Shown: positions 16,401 to 24,952 of the stretch, in pieces | Layout of the letters: every line of letters starts with the position of its first letter | Position numbering within the stretch: position 1 is the stretch's first letter | Source of the DNA: DAOUGC01 sp034429695 | Lineage (GTDB): Bacteria; Chloroflexota; Anaerolineae; Anaerolineales; Anaerolineaceae | Assembly (NCBI GenBank): GCA_034429695.1 | Contig: DAOUGC010000027.1 | Location: 1 to 26,750 of the forward strand | DNA length: 26,750 nt | Direction of reading: 5' to 3' | Notes under the pieces: generated by a model | What the model saw: the letters and a program-made list of their open reading frames with translations, nothing else | Told to the model about the DNA's origin: nothing | Database searches by the model: none | Made by a program: the position numbers and the translations under genes

Positions 16401-19070
16401 ACCACTGCCAGCGATGCGGATGGTTCGATCGCGCGCTATGCCTGGGACTTCGGCGACGGAACCAGCGACACCGCTCAGAACCCCAAACACGTTTATCAGT
16501 CCAACGGCAACTTTGTGGCCCGCGTGACCGTGTTTGACAACGAAGGCAAGTTCACCGCCGCGCAGTCCACCATTGTGGTGTCTGGCAACGGCGGCAGCGG
16601 TGGCCCCCTGCAGATCCAGCAGCCCACCAGCAATACCACCTGGAGCACCACCAACAGCACCGTCACCCTGTCGGGTGTGGCGCAGGGCGCCAAGTGGGTC
16701 TCGTGGGACAATGTTGACACCGGCGAGGCCGGCGTGGTCACCGGCAGCAGCCTGAATAGCTGGCAGACCGGCACGCTCAACCTCAAACCGGGCCGCAATG
16801 AGATCCTGATCAGCTCGGCTGACGGTTCCAACAAGATCAGCACCGACCGCCTGATCATCACCCGCACCGTATCGGGTCCGGTCATATCAAACGTCAAGGT
16901 GGCTTCCAATTCTGTGCCGCGCTATGACAAGTACGAATTGACCTTTGACCTGGCCACTGTGGCGGAGAATTACTTCTATTCCTACGATACCAACCCGCCG
17001 GCTGGCGTGCGCGCCGGCATCGGTGTGACGGCTGAAGCCGTGTTCACCTCACCCTCCGGCAAGACCCTGGTGCAGCCCGCTTTCTGGACCACCGAGGCTT
17101 ACCGCGACGGCGGCAGCGGCATCGGGCATTACACCCAGGGAACCCGCTCATTCTGGAGCGTGCGCTTTGCACCCCAGGAGACCGGTTCCTACCAGGTGAC
17201 CCTGCGTGTCACCGACGCATCCGGTTCCACCTCCACCAACGTGGGCAGCTTCACGTCCACCTCGTCATCGGACCCCGGTTTCATCAGCGTTTCGAAGGCT
17301 GACACGCGTTACTTTGAATATTCCAACGGTCAGATCTACTGGCCCATCGGTCCTGCCAACGGCCCCGACTACACCCGCTTCAAAGACACGGGCATGAACA
17401 TTCACCGTCAGTGGATGGCCGGTCTGGGCGCGTACAGCACCAACTTCGCGCGCTGGATGTCCACCGCGCAGCAGATGGGCAACGAGGGCTTTGACAGCCG
17501 CTTGTCGTGGCGCGAGCACTATCCCAGCCACGAGCTGTCGCAGGAGCTGTTCTGGTCCACCGGCAAGCGCATGTGGATCGGCTGGCTGCAGGGTGAGCCT
17601 TACGCCCCGCGCCTGAAAGCCAACACCACCTATCAGGTGCTGGCGCGCATCAAGACCATGGAGCTTTCGGGTCCTGCGGATTCGCGCTACCCCAGCGGCT
17701 TCATGATCAAGGCGGGCGGCTGGCCCAACGACGGCGTGGAAGCTGCCATGCGCGGCAACCCGTCCTTCATCCCGCCTGTCAGCCAGAACTCTGACTGGTT
17801 CACCGTGGTGGCGCGTTACAATACCGCCAGCTACCCCACCGGTCCGTATCTGTACTTCTTCCTGGATAACGTGACCTCGGGTAAGGTGTACATTGACCAG
17901 GTCTCGATCCGCGAGGTGCTGCCCGACGGCAGCCTGGGCGGCGAGCAGGTGGTCAACACCAGCGCCGACATGCACTCTTACGTTGAACCGCGCGCTGCGG
18001 CAGCCATTGATTACCAGGTGAACGAAGCCGAAGCCAACGGCGTCAAGCTGAAATACGTTGTGCAGGACAAGCGCGACTGGGTGCACGAGCACCTGGCCAC
18101 CAGCGGAGCCTGGGTGGACGGCGGCGCCGGCTACTACCAGCCCGAAGGCACCAAGAGCTTCTGGATCCAGAAGCAGTGGTGGCGCTACCTGCTGGCGCGC
18201 TGGAGCTACTCGACGGCCATTGAGACCTGGGAGCTTAACAATGAAGGCTCTCCGGATGATCGCAATCACTGGGCTGCCACCGAGCGCTTCGGCAAGTACC
18301 TGCACGAAAATTCGGTACACCCGCACATGGTGACCACGTCCTTCTGGTCAGGCTGGAAGCCCGAATTCTGGGGCAGCGGTCAGTACCCCAACGTTGACTA
18401 CGCCGATGTGCACACCTACATTCACGACAAGAATCTGGCGTATGACACCGTGGCGTGGCAGTTGAACACCTCAGCCAGCTACTACAGCGGCAATGTGCGC
18501 AAGCCGATCATGATGGGCGAGTACGGTATTTCAGCGCCCGGCAATGAGATGTTCAATTATCTGACGCGCGACAATGACGGCGACTGGTTCCACGACATTC
18601 TGTGGAGTCAGCTTGCCCCGGGTGCGCTGTACAACCCCAATTACTGGTGGATGGAGCATTTCGCCAAGATCAACGAGGAACAGATCGCACGCCCCTTCTG
18701 GCTGTTCGTGCGCGACCTGGACCTGAACAAAGGCGGATATAGCAACATCGGCGCAGCGGTGGAAAATGGCAATCTGAACGTGATTGGCCAGAAGAACATC
18801 GGCGCTGGCAAGGCGCACGCCTGGATCCAGAACAAGATGCACACCTGGCGCAACACCATGGGCATTGACGGCCCCTCCGGCGTCGGCTCGATCAATTGCG
18901 GTTTCACCTTCCAGATGGCGCCCAACACCGATTACGTGGTGCAGTGGTACGATACGAAGACCGGCAACGTCACCTCGACGCAGAACGTGCGCAGTGACGG
19001 TTCGGGCAACATTCGCCTGACGGTCAGCAATCTGTCGGCCGACACCGCCATCAAGGTGACCAAGAAATAG
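13479..19070 (+). CDS. Giant secreted multi-CBM glycoside hydrolase (clan GH-A-like)
   Basis: A 1863-residue exported protein. A signal peptide ends near residue 31 (TVAA). Five modules of about 140 residues (44-183, 193-333, 388-534, 593-734, 799-942) resemble CBM4/9-type jelly rolls and share SGSNWG and FGPQDR motifs; modules 2 to 5 are separated by Thr/Ala/Pro/Val linkers, modules 1 and 2 are not. Then come a PKD domain (953-1036, YAWDFGDG), an Ig-like domain (1044-1134), a DUF5060-like sandwich (1135-1264), and a TIM-barrel-like region from about 1267. WELNNEG offers Glu1589 as acid/base and MMGEYG Glu1681 as nucleophile, the pattern of retaining clan A enzymes. A further jelly-roll-like stretch (about 1356-1484) sits inside the barrel. 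The last 90 residues look like a beta-sandwich. Substrate unknown; it must act on extracellular polysaccharide. Start: ATG near a -10, without SD. Confidence 0.85.
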   Translation: MNTKTLIFRITVALALIFAALPHPTNHTVAAEPLQPAPMAAGENLLANGDFESGAASWEGIDASQLVTGSASSGNTSVKITSEKEASQGWISVTPGKTYELTAAFKWVEFTGSNWGLDRIRVVDYDWSELAVSNNLHAQYGKGNWNTVRLSFTPRTDKVRVQFGLFGPQDRVELYFDNFILRDPAAAPVDSAELISNGDFENGAVPWQGINDSQLVTGGAQNGNRALKITAETNAAQGWLNVTPGTRYELRAWFKWNEFSGSNWGYPRIKVSNFDWSEAVAINHLHTLYPKGQWSEIKLVFTPNSDKVVIEMGQFGPQDRSELYFDNFSLKAVDPSAPTATATPVVTATAVATATVAAPTHTAVAPTAAPSTVPPTVAPTSAPINGVNLLQNADFENGSTPWQFLASGRTATAATIVSSGAQNGNNAVKIASDLDVRQGWITVTPGKTYELTGWYKWVQYSGSNWGYDRVRVDENTWAELASINVLHSKFPQNTWSQFKLTFTPKTKAVNISIGQFGPQDRVEFYFDNLVLVEQGAAVPTTVPTTAPTVTKTVVAPTNTVVAPTAVQPTVTKTAVQPTAVAPTATPINPVGGNMVQNGSFESGAVAPWSDITNTNLVSNVAHTGTRSVRINSNLEAKQGWIPVTPGKTYELTMWYRWDEFSGSNWGYDRVRVANYDWSEAAVKNQLHTLYPRNTWNLVSLTFTPTKNFVNVSFGQFGPQDRIDMYFDDVILVEKGAGGQQPTATQPAATATTVPATATTVPATPTTVVTATSVATATAVVPTATTVPGGPTPTAAPVAEMLTNGDFENGAAPWDFQVNGASVSPSLATGGAQSGNTSAKITGDMDVRQGWFNVTPGKTYTLSGWYKWSAWSGSNWGYDRLRVVNSSWQDVATLNNLHAQYPQNTWSKVTLSFTPTVDRVLVTFGQFGPQDRTEFYFDSLSLSEGGGLGGGEGAPVVSMRADVTSGPAPLTVNFTTTASDADGSIARYAWDFGDGTSDTAQNPKHVYQSNGNFVARVTVFDNEGKFTAAQSTIVVSGNGGSGGPLQIQQPTSNTTWSTTNSTVTLSGVAQGAKWVSWDNVDTGEAGVVTGSSLNSWQTGTLNLKPGRNEILISSADGSNKISTDRLIITRTVSGPVISNVKVASNSVPRYDKYELTFDLATVAENYFYSYDTNPPAGVRAGIGVTAEAVFTSPSGKTLVQPAFWTTEAYRDGGSGIGHYTQGTRSFWSVRFAPQETGSYQVTLRVTDASGSTSTNVGSFTSTSSSDPGFISVSKADTRYFEYSNGQIYWPIGPANGPDYTRFKDTGMNIHRQWMAGLGAYSTNFARWMSTAQQMGNEGFDSRLSWREHYPSHELSQELFWSTGKRMWIGWLQGEPYAPRLKANTTYQVLARIKTMELSGPADSRYPSGFMIKAGGWPNDGVEAAMRGNPSFIPPVSQNSDWFTVVARYNTASYPTGPYLYFFLDNVTSGKVYIDQVSIREVLPDGSLGGEQVVNTSADMHSYVEPRAAAAIDYQVNEAEANGVKLKYVVQDKRDWVHEHLATSGAWVDGGAGYYQPEGTKSFWIQKQWWRYLLARWSYSTAIETWELNNEGSPDDRNHWAATERFGKYLHENSVHPHMVTTSFWSGWKPEFWGSGQYPNVDYADVHTYIHDKNLAYDTVAWQLNTSASYYSGNVRKPIMMGEYGISAPGNEMFNYLTRDNDGDWFHDILWSQLAPGALYNPNYWWMEHFAKINEEQIARPFWLFVRDLDLNKGGYSNIGAAVENGNLNVIGQKNIGAGKAHAWIQNKMHTWRNTMGIDGPSGVGSINCGFTFQMAPNTDYVVQWYDTKTGNVTSTQNVRSDGSGNIRLTVSNLSADTAIKVTKK
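13608..16305 (+). repeat. Five in-frame repeats encoding carbohydrate-binding-like modules
   Basis: The gene carries five copies of a unit of about 420-440 bp, starting near 13608, 14055, 14640, 15256 and 15873. The segments coding for GSNWG and for GPQDR are almost identical in DNA between copies. Copies 3 and 5 also share the codons for MDVRQGW or LDVRQGW. This similarity points to duplication within the gene and makes it a likely site of unit gain and loss. Confidence 0.8.
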
Positions 19071-19110
19071 CCAATTTCTCTCCTCATTAGTGGTTGTTTA
19101 CTGGTAGTAC

Positions 19111-19142
19111 CAACGCCGTCCCGCGCTCGCGGGGCGGCGTTG
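19111..19142 (+). terminator. GC-rich hairpin after the glycoside hydrolase
   Basis: CAACGCCGTCCCGCG pairs with CGCGGGGCGGCGTTG over 15 bp, with one G-T pair and a minimal loop. It is 40 bp after the stop codon. There is no T-run, so either a factor-assisted terminator or an mRNA 3'-end stabiliser. Position is its main support as terminator. Confidence 0.5.
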
Positions 19143-19217
19143 GGGTTAAGGGGACACCCCACACCCTCCTCATTTCCACATGAATCCCGGGGGACATACC
19201 TCTTGCCGCTATTTATT

Positions 19218-19826
19218 GGGCGGCTTGGTGTTTTCCCAAGCCATTCCTGGAATCTGTAGGGGACGGGCGGGAGGAATCGCATTAATCCCATGCGGCAAGG
19301 GTAGCCCGTCCCGCGGGTCAACGCTCCCGGGCGCGGCTATTACCGGGCACAGCCAATGGGTGGATCCCCTTCCGCCGCGCCCCTACAGATTTACCCGTAT
19401 GGCACGAATGGTTTTTTGTAGGGCGGCTTGGTGTTTTCCCAAGCCGCCGATTTGGCCGTCATCAATAATAGACGGCCGATTGGAAAAACACCGCGCCAGC
19501 ATGGGCTGCTGTGACAAATGAAGCCCGTCCCGAGGATCAACGCCGTCGGGCGCGGCTATTACCGGGCACAGCCAATGGGTGGATCCCCTTCCGCCGCGCC
19601 CCTACAGATTTACCCGTATGGCACGAATGGTTTTTTGTAGGGCGGCTTGGTGTTCTACCAAGCCGCCGATTATCCGCCTAAGTGTTACGAGATGGCCGAT
19701 TGGAAAAACACCGCGCCAGCATGGGCTGCTGTGGCAAATATGGCCCGTCCCGCGGGTCAACGCCGTCGGGCGCGGCTACCACCGGGCACAACTAATGGGT
19801 GGATCTCCTTCCGCCACGCCCCTACG
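19218..19826. repeat. Tandem ~220-bp intergenic repeats (three copies)
   Basis: Three copies start at about 19218, 19421 and 19640; the shared string ACCGGGCAC recurs at 19342, 19561 and 19781 (periods 219 and 220). Each begins with GGCGGCTTGG...CCAAGCCGCC (10-bp stem, complete in copies 2 and 3, partly lost in copy 1) and contains GCGCCCCTACAGAT and TTTTTTGTAGGGCGG, which are mutually complementary at CCCTACA/TGTAGGG. The last copy is cut short after CGCCCCTAC. No gene is supported between 19071 and 19993. Confidence 0.85.
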
Positions 19827-19905
19827 GGTATATTGTCAGATTTTGTAGATATTGTACTCACCAATAAAAAGACGGCGGAACGCCACCCACAGGCGTATCG
19901 TCTGG

Positions 19906-19934
19906 TTGCCAATCCGGCGGGGCGGTGCTATAGT
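19906..19934 (+). promoter_or_regulatory. Promoter of the beta-helix protein gene
   Basis: TTGCCA (19906-19911) and TATAGT (19929-19934) are spaced by 17 bp, with an extended TG before the -10. The start codon lies 60 bp further on. A short hairpin TGGGG/CCCCA is in the predicted leader. Confidence 0.65.
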
Positions 19935-19993
19935 AAATTAATATCCCTGGGGTTGTTCCCCAAGTCATCAATTGAATAGTTCGGAGGGAAGAT

Positions 19994-22900
19994 ATGGCAG
20001 CGAAAGTCTGTCTGTGGAAAGTGCCTTTGATGCTTCTCCTGACGGTGGTGTTGCTTGCCGCCAGTGCAACCACGGTTTTTGCCGAGGGAGAAACGCCACC
20101 TGCGCCGGATGGCAGCGAAACGGAACAGCCACCGGTAGTGGAGGAAACCCCGCAACCGACGGCGACGGAAGAAGCACCGGTGCTGGAGCCGACCCCCACC
20201 CCGACCGAACCAGCGGCGACCCCGCAGGTCACAGACGAACCGACTGCAGAAGCGCCAGCCATCGAACCGACCGAAGCGGCTGCAGCAACGCCGGGCGACG
20301 ACCAGCAAACGGAAACGCCCGAGCCTGCTGGCGCTGACCCTTACTTCATGGTGGGGTCATTAAAATATATGTTCCTGCCCACCACGAGCACGTGCCCGGC
20401 AACTGGTCCCGGTACGGGTGTGGCAGATTGTGTAACAGCCACCAACCCCATTCAGGCTGCGCTGGATTACATCCGCACCAACAGCATTCTGCCCACCGAC
20501 CGCACCCTGTATATTGAACGGGGTGTATATACCGGCGATGTCGACCTGAATGGAGCCACTTACCCCATTCTGGGGCAGATGAAGGGCATCACCGGCTCCA
20601 TACTGGACGCGGGCGGCGCCGTTCCAGCCGGCGGGTTGACCCCGCCCACCGTGACCATCAACGGCAATGTCACCATCACCGGCACACTGGCTGGCTTTAC
20701 GCTCAAGGATGTGCTCATCAACGGGCAGTTGTATGTTCACGATAATACCGGCGCATTGACTCTTAATAATGTAGATGTCGCCAATACTGCTGGCACTGGC
20801 ATCCGGATTGAGAATCAGAAAGGCGCCATTACGCTCAACCGCGTGGATGCCTCCAGCAACCGCGATCAGGGGTTGAACATAAACAACACCGCCAGCGCCA
20901 TGCCTGCGGCGACCATCACCATCATTGCCAGCAATTTCTCGGACAACAACGTCAACGATACCTCCCTGGGCCTGTCTGGAGCCAGCATTGATGCCAAAGG
21001 CGCCGTGACGCTGGACGGTGTGACCGCCTCGCGCAACTGGGGCAGGGGAATTTATATCCACACCCTGGGGGCAGTGACGGTGCGCAACAGCCTGTTCCTC
21101 CATAACCGCGACATTGTGGATGGGACGAGCGATCTGGAAGGATTGTTTGTGTACACCCCCGGGGCGGTGACGTTGCAAAATGTGCAGACCAACGGCAATG
21201 ATTACGACGGTGTGCGCGTATCGGCAGGGGGTGCGGTGACTGTTACCGGCCTGACTGCCATCAGCAACGGCGGCATGGGCCTGCGGGTGGAGAGTTACAC
21301 CGACCCCGGCGGCCCTGGAGCGAGCAGCTTCAGCATGACCGATGCCTATATTGGCGATAGTGCGGGTGCCGGGCTGAAGGTGCTGGCGGGCAACGCGATC
21401 ACCATCACCAATTTGAGCGTTTACAACTCGGGTACATCCGCGGCGGGACACCACGGCATCTGGCTGGACAATTGCCTGTACGATGACGTCCTGGAAGATT
21501 GCGTCTCCAAAGGTCAACCGGTGACACTGACCAACGTATCCAGCAACAACAATAGCGGCACCGGGCTGGTGGTGCTGTCCCACGGCGTCATCCGGCTGAC
21601 CAATGTGCAGGCCCGGAATAATGATGACGGCGGCGCCAGGCTGATCAATCAGTATTCCAACAGCCGCGCCGGAGTGACGATTGCCGCGGCAAATGCCAGC
21701 CAGTGGAATGAATTTTCCAACAATGCCAGCATCTTAAACTCGGGGATTGATAACCTGCGTCACGGGCTGGATATTTTGACCCACGGTGCGATCAGCATCA
21801 GCCAGACCAGCGCCATGGGGAATGAGTTTGACGGCATCTGGCTGCGCAATGGAAATTATGCCCTGCCGATCACCCTCAGCCAGGTTTACGCGGACGACAA
21901 TGGGCGCAACGGTGTCAGGTCTGAAGGCGTCACCGGTGCATTTACCTGGAAAATCGGCTCTGCCAGCGGGAATAACGGCTACGGCGCACTGGTGTCAAAC
22001 CCCGGCATTGCTGGAAAAGCAGTGGTGATCAGTGGGGTGAACTTCCACCGGAACACCGGGGGATGGGGTCTGAAGGTAAACAGCGCCGGTGCAGTGACGC
22101 TGACGAATGTGAACGCCAGCAACAACCTGACCTACGGCATATGGGCGACCAATCTACCCTCACCACGGTCTGCGCCGGTCACCATTACGTCAACCACTGG
22201 AATAATGCTGTTTTCCACCAACGCCGGATACGGTGTGTTTGTGCAGTCCACCGGGGCAATCATTGCCAACCAGATCCTGGCGCAGTCAAACGCACTGGAT
22301 GGCATTTTCCTGGATAACTATGATGCCAGTCGCCACAACCCGGTCACTGGAACGGGTTTGTATGCTGAATATAACGTTGGAACTGGCATATATATCCAAT
22401 CTTCCGGCAATGTTACCCTCACCGACCCGAGCGCCAGTAACAATGGGAGCGGCGGGTTGTTCATTGACGCCGGAGGCGGGGGTGATCAAACCGGTTTTGG
22501 CGGCAGTGTCTCCATTTTGCGCAAGAATGTTTCAGCCAGCGGCGATAATTTGATTTTCAATAACAATGGTCACACCCTTGTGGCTGATAACGTTCACATT
22601 CTGGCGCAGGGTGCGGTGATCCTGTGGTTGCGTCAGGCGGATACTGCCGGGGGTAACGGTGTTTGGATTAAAAATAGCGCTGATTTGCTGGTTCGCTACG
22701 CCCCTGTCAGCATCCTTGGCATGGATGCAAGGGTGATGGAAAATGGTTCGCGCGGTGTTTATGTGGAAACCGACGGCGCCATTTCAATGTCCAACCTGGG
22801 CGCTCTCCATAATGCAAGTCATGGCATTTATCTGGATAACCAAAAGGTGTCTGCCCAGAAAAAGAGTGTCACTTTGATCAATGTGTACGCGACGGAGAAT

Positions 22901-24652
22901 GACGGTGGCGGCATCCACATCCAGAGTTACGGCGCGGTGACAGGAACCAACACCCACTCATATTCCAATAATGATGCAGTGGGTATTTCCGGCATGATCA
23001 TCAATACTGAAGGCAAGGTGACCCTCACCGCTGGCAGCGGGCTGATGAATTTTTCGAACAACACCGGCGCGGGATTATCGATCATCACCAAAGGTGCAGT
23101 CATCATTCGGGGAGCCGCGTTGAATTCCAACGGTACTTATGCGCTATCCATCACCATCACGGGTGCAGCCTCGCCGGTGACGCTTACCTCGGTGTACAGT
23201 TCAGCCAGCGCCAACGGCATCTCCATCACCACACCCGGCGCGGTAAGCCTGACCGATGTGGCAGTGTCGGGCAGCACCACAGACAACATCGTCATAAATA
23301 ACTCCGGCGCAGCCAGCGCCCTGCCGGTGACGTTAACCCGTGTCTCGGGCAACTCATCATCGGCGGGCAGCGGTCTGCTGGTTACATCCCGCGGTGTGAT
23401 CACCCTGACCCAGGCGGCCTTCGGAAACAACGACATGTATGGGGCGGTTCTGGATAACTGTGTGATGAGCGCTGGAAGCTGTACACTTTCCAATCGTTCC
23501 GGGGTGGTGATCAAACAGGGCGTTTACGGCAACTACTTTATTGATAATGGCGGCACTGGTTTGCAGATCATCACCGGCGGAAAGACCTCCATCATCAATG
23601 TGGAAGCCTCTGAAAACGGCGTTTCTGGTGTGCAGGTGAACAATGAATTTGCCAACGCGACCGGCGGCGTACAGGTGAATGTGACCAAAGGCTTTACCAA
23701 TTTGTTTAACAATAATGGTGGATATGGATTGTTGATCGATACCACCGGAGCGGTTTCGGTTTTCAACGTCAATGCCAATGGGAATGGAAACAACGGCATC
23801 AGTATCAACCAGCAGTATAACCAGCCGGGAGGGAACAGGGCTGCCATGCCGGTCACGCTGGCAAACATCAATACCCATCTTAATGAGGGACGGGGCGTTT
23901 TGGTGTACACCTACGGCAAAGCCACGCTGACCAACATTAAAGCCAGTCAGAATGATATTGAGGGTATGCTGGTCAATACAGGAATGTATTTCTTCTCTCC
24001 AGTTGTGATCACCGGCGGCGAATTTCATGAGAACGGTTCCACGGGCCTGTATGTGGAAACCATCGGCAATATCATCGTCACCAATGTGAGCGCCAACTGG
24101 AACACAAGCAGTGGGATGGTACTTATCAATAATATTGCGCCGGATGCTTCCTACAAGGGGAGTAACGGCACGATCACCATCAACAGCACCGGCGGTTACC
24201 TGAATTCGTTCCTGTCCAATTCAGGGTATGGTGTCCAGATCGCCAGCAAAATGACGGTCAGCATCAACCGCATGCGCTCCAGCGGGAATGCGCAGTCGGG
24301 CGCGCTTATTAACACCAAGGGTGGGGTGAACCTCACCACCAGCCGCTTTGAAGGCAATGCGCAAACCGGACTTGTGATCAAATCCAATTTGCCCGTGGTG
24401 CTGAACGGGGTGGTCTCCTCCAACAATGGAACCGCCGCAACCGACGCTTACGGGTTTACCTATGACGCTGTTGGTCCGGCAGCCACGCTGACCCTGCTGA
24501 ATTGTGCATTCAACGGCAACTATGGGTATGGGGTTTTCTACCTGTATGGTAGTGGAGCCACCGGTGGAATGAAGATGAGCAACACCACCATCTTTGCCAA
24601 CGATGTTGACCGGGATGGACAACGCGACCTGATGATAACGGATACATTGTAG
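19994..24652 (+). CDS. Giant secreted right-handed beta-helix repeat protein
   Basis: A 1552-residue exported protein. It opens with a signal peptide (cleavage likely after VFA, about residue 31), then a Pro/Thr/Glu-rich spacer to about residue 115, then short coils of 20-26 residues with the pattern G-A-V-T-L-T-N-V-x-A-S-x-N-x-x-x-G-I. This is the right-handed parallel beta-helix of pectate-lyase-like proteins, with Asn-rich turns. Coils continue to the C-terminus without an obvious sortase motif, membrane anchor or secretion domain. Two Cys-containing loops recur in similar form (LDNCLYDDVLEDC and LDNCVMSAGSC). No pectate lyase catalytic Asp/Arg cluster was recognised, so adhesin, polysaccharide binder and lyase all remain open. 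The ATG has GGAGGGA 6 nt ahead. The gene has its own promoter and lies alone between repeat arrays. Confidence 0.82.
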   Translation: MAAKVCLWKVPLMLLLTVVLLAASATTVFAEGETPPAPDGSETEQPPVVEETPQPTATEEAPVLEPTPTPTEPAATPQVTDEPTAEAPAIEPTEAAAATPGDDQQTETPEPAGADPYFMVGSLKYMFLPTTSTCPATGPGTGVADCVTATNPIQAALDYIRTNSILPTDRTLYIERGVYTGDVDLNGATYPILGQMKGITGSILDAGGAVPAGGLTPPTVTINGNVTITGTLAGFTLKDVLINGQLYVHDNTGALTLNNVDVANTAGTGIRIENQKGAITLNRVDASSNRDQGLNINNTASAMPAATITIIASNFSDNNVNDTSLGLSGASIDAKGAVTLDGVTASRNWGRGIYIHTLGAVTVRNSLFLHNRDIVDGTSDLEGLFVYTPGAVTLQNVQTNGNDYDGVRVSAGGAVTVTGLTAISNGGMGLRVESYTDPGGPGASSFSMTDAYIGDSAGAGLKVLAGNAITITNLSVYNSGTSAAGHHGIWLDNCLYDDVLEDCVSKGQPVTLTNVSSNNNSGTGLVVLSHGVIRLTNVQARNNDDGGARLINQYSNSRAGVTIAAANASQWNEFSNNASILNSGIDNLRHGLDILTHGAISISQTSAMGNEFDGIWLRNGNYALPITLSQVYADDNGRNGVRSEGVTGAFTWKIGSASGNNGYGALVSNPGIAGKAVVISGVNFHRNTGGWGLKVNSAGAVTLTNVNASNNLTYGIWATNLPSPRSAPVTITSTTGIMLFSTNAGYGVFVQSTGAIIANQILAQSNALDGIFLDNYDASRHNPVTGTGLYAEYNVGTGIYIQSSGNVTLTDPSASNNGSGGLFIDAGGGGDQTGFGGSVSILRKNVSASGDNLIFNNNGHTLVADNVHILAQGAVILWLRQADTAGGNGVWIKNSADLLVRYAPVSILGMDARVMENGSRGVYVETDGAISMSNLGALHNASHGIYLDNQKVSAQKKSVTLINVYATENDGGGIHIQSYGAVTGTNTHSYSNNDAVGISGMIINTEGKVTLTAGSGLMNFSNNTGAGLSIITKGAVIIRGAALNSNGTYALSITITGAASPVTLTSVYSSASANGISITTPGAVSLTDVAVSGSTTDNIVINNSGAASALPVTLTRVSGNSSSAGSGLLVTSRGVITLTQAAFGNNDMYGAVLDNCVMSAGSCTLSNRSGVVIKQGVYGNYFIDNGGTGLQIITGGKTSIINVEASENGVSGVQVNNEFANATGGVQVNVTKGFTNLFNNNGGYGLLIDTTGAVSVFNVNANGNGNNGISINQQYNQPGGNRAAMPVTLANINTHLNEGRGVLVYTYGKATLTNIKASQNDIEGMLVNTGMYFFSPVVITGGEFHENGSTGLYVETIGNIIVTNVSANWNTSSGMVLINNIAPDASYKGSNGTITINSTGGYLNSFLSNSGYGVQIASKMTVSINRMRSSGNAQSGALINTKGGVNLTTSRFEGNAQTGLVIKSNLPVVLNGVVSSNNGTAATDAYGFTYDAVGPAATLTLLNCAFNGNYGYGVFYLYGSGATGGMKMSNTTIFANDVDRDGQRDLMITDTL

Positions 24653-24672
24653 CAACGCAGGCAATAACTTCG

Positions 24673-24706
24673 CTCCCCCGTCCGCAAATCAGCGCGGGCG
24701 GGGGAG
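24673..24706 (+). terminator. Hairpin after the beta-helix gene
   Basis: CTCCCCCGTCCGC pairs with GCGGGCGGGGGAG over 13 bp, one of them G-T. It lies 20 bp after the stop codon and lacks a T-run. The outer CTCCCCC/GGGGGAG matches the hairpins at 9600-10470, so it is probably a transcript-end element of the same family. Confidence 0.5.
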
Positions 24707-24769
24707 AATGGGTTAATAACGGTCATTGATGACCAAACTTATCAATAATGCAAGCCGGGTTGGAGCATC

Positions 24770-24798
24770 TTGTCAAAGCATGGATAGGATGCTATAAT
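24770..24798 (+). promoter_or_regulatory. tRNA-Val promoter
   Basis: TTGTCA (24770-24775) and TATAAT (24793-24798) with a 17-bp spacer and an extended TG; the tRNA begins 12 bp after the -10. This is the best-matching promoter in the window. Confidence 0.85.
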
Positions 24799-24810
24799 GG
24801 CGAAGTTATT

Positions 24811-24888
<78 letters not shown>

Positions 24889-24907
24889 GGGCAGTTGTAT
24901 CCACTAA

Positions 24908-24951
24908 CGTTCGTGGTCGGGATCGGGTATCCGACCACGAACGGCTTTTTT
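24908..24951 (+). terminator. Rho-independent terminator of tRNA-Val
   Basis: A perfect 13-bp stem (CGTTCGTGGTCGG / CCGACCACGAACG) with a 10-nt loop is followed by GC and TTTTTT, 20 bp after the tRNA. Confidence 0.93.
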
Positions 24952-24952
24952 A

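Noticed and set aside
14391..18326. Long minus-strand open frames opposite the glycoside hydrolase
   Set aside because: They are shadows caused by high GC at codon third positions; they have no recognisable domains and conflict with the clear domain string on the plus strand.
19180..19979. Open frames of 89-113 codons in the region before the beta-helix gene
   Set aside because: They run through the ~220-bp repeats and share translated repeat strings; no ribosome site or family similarity is visible.
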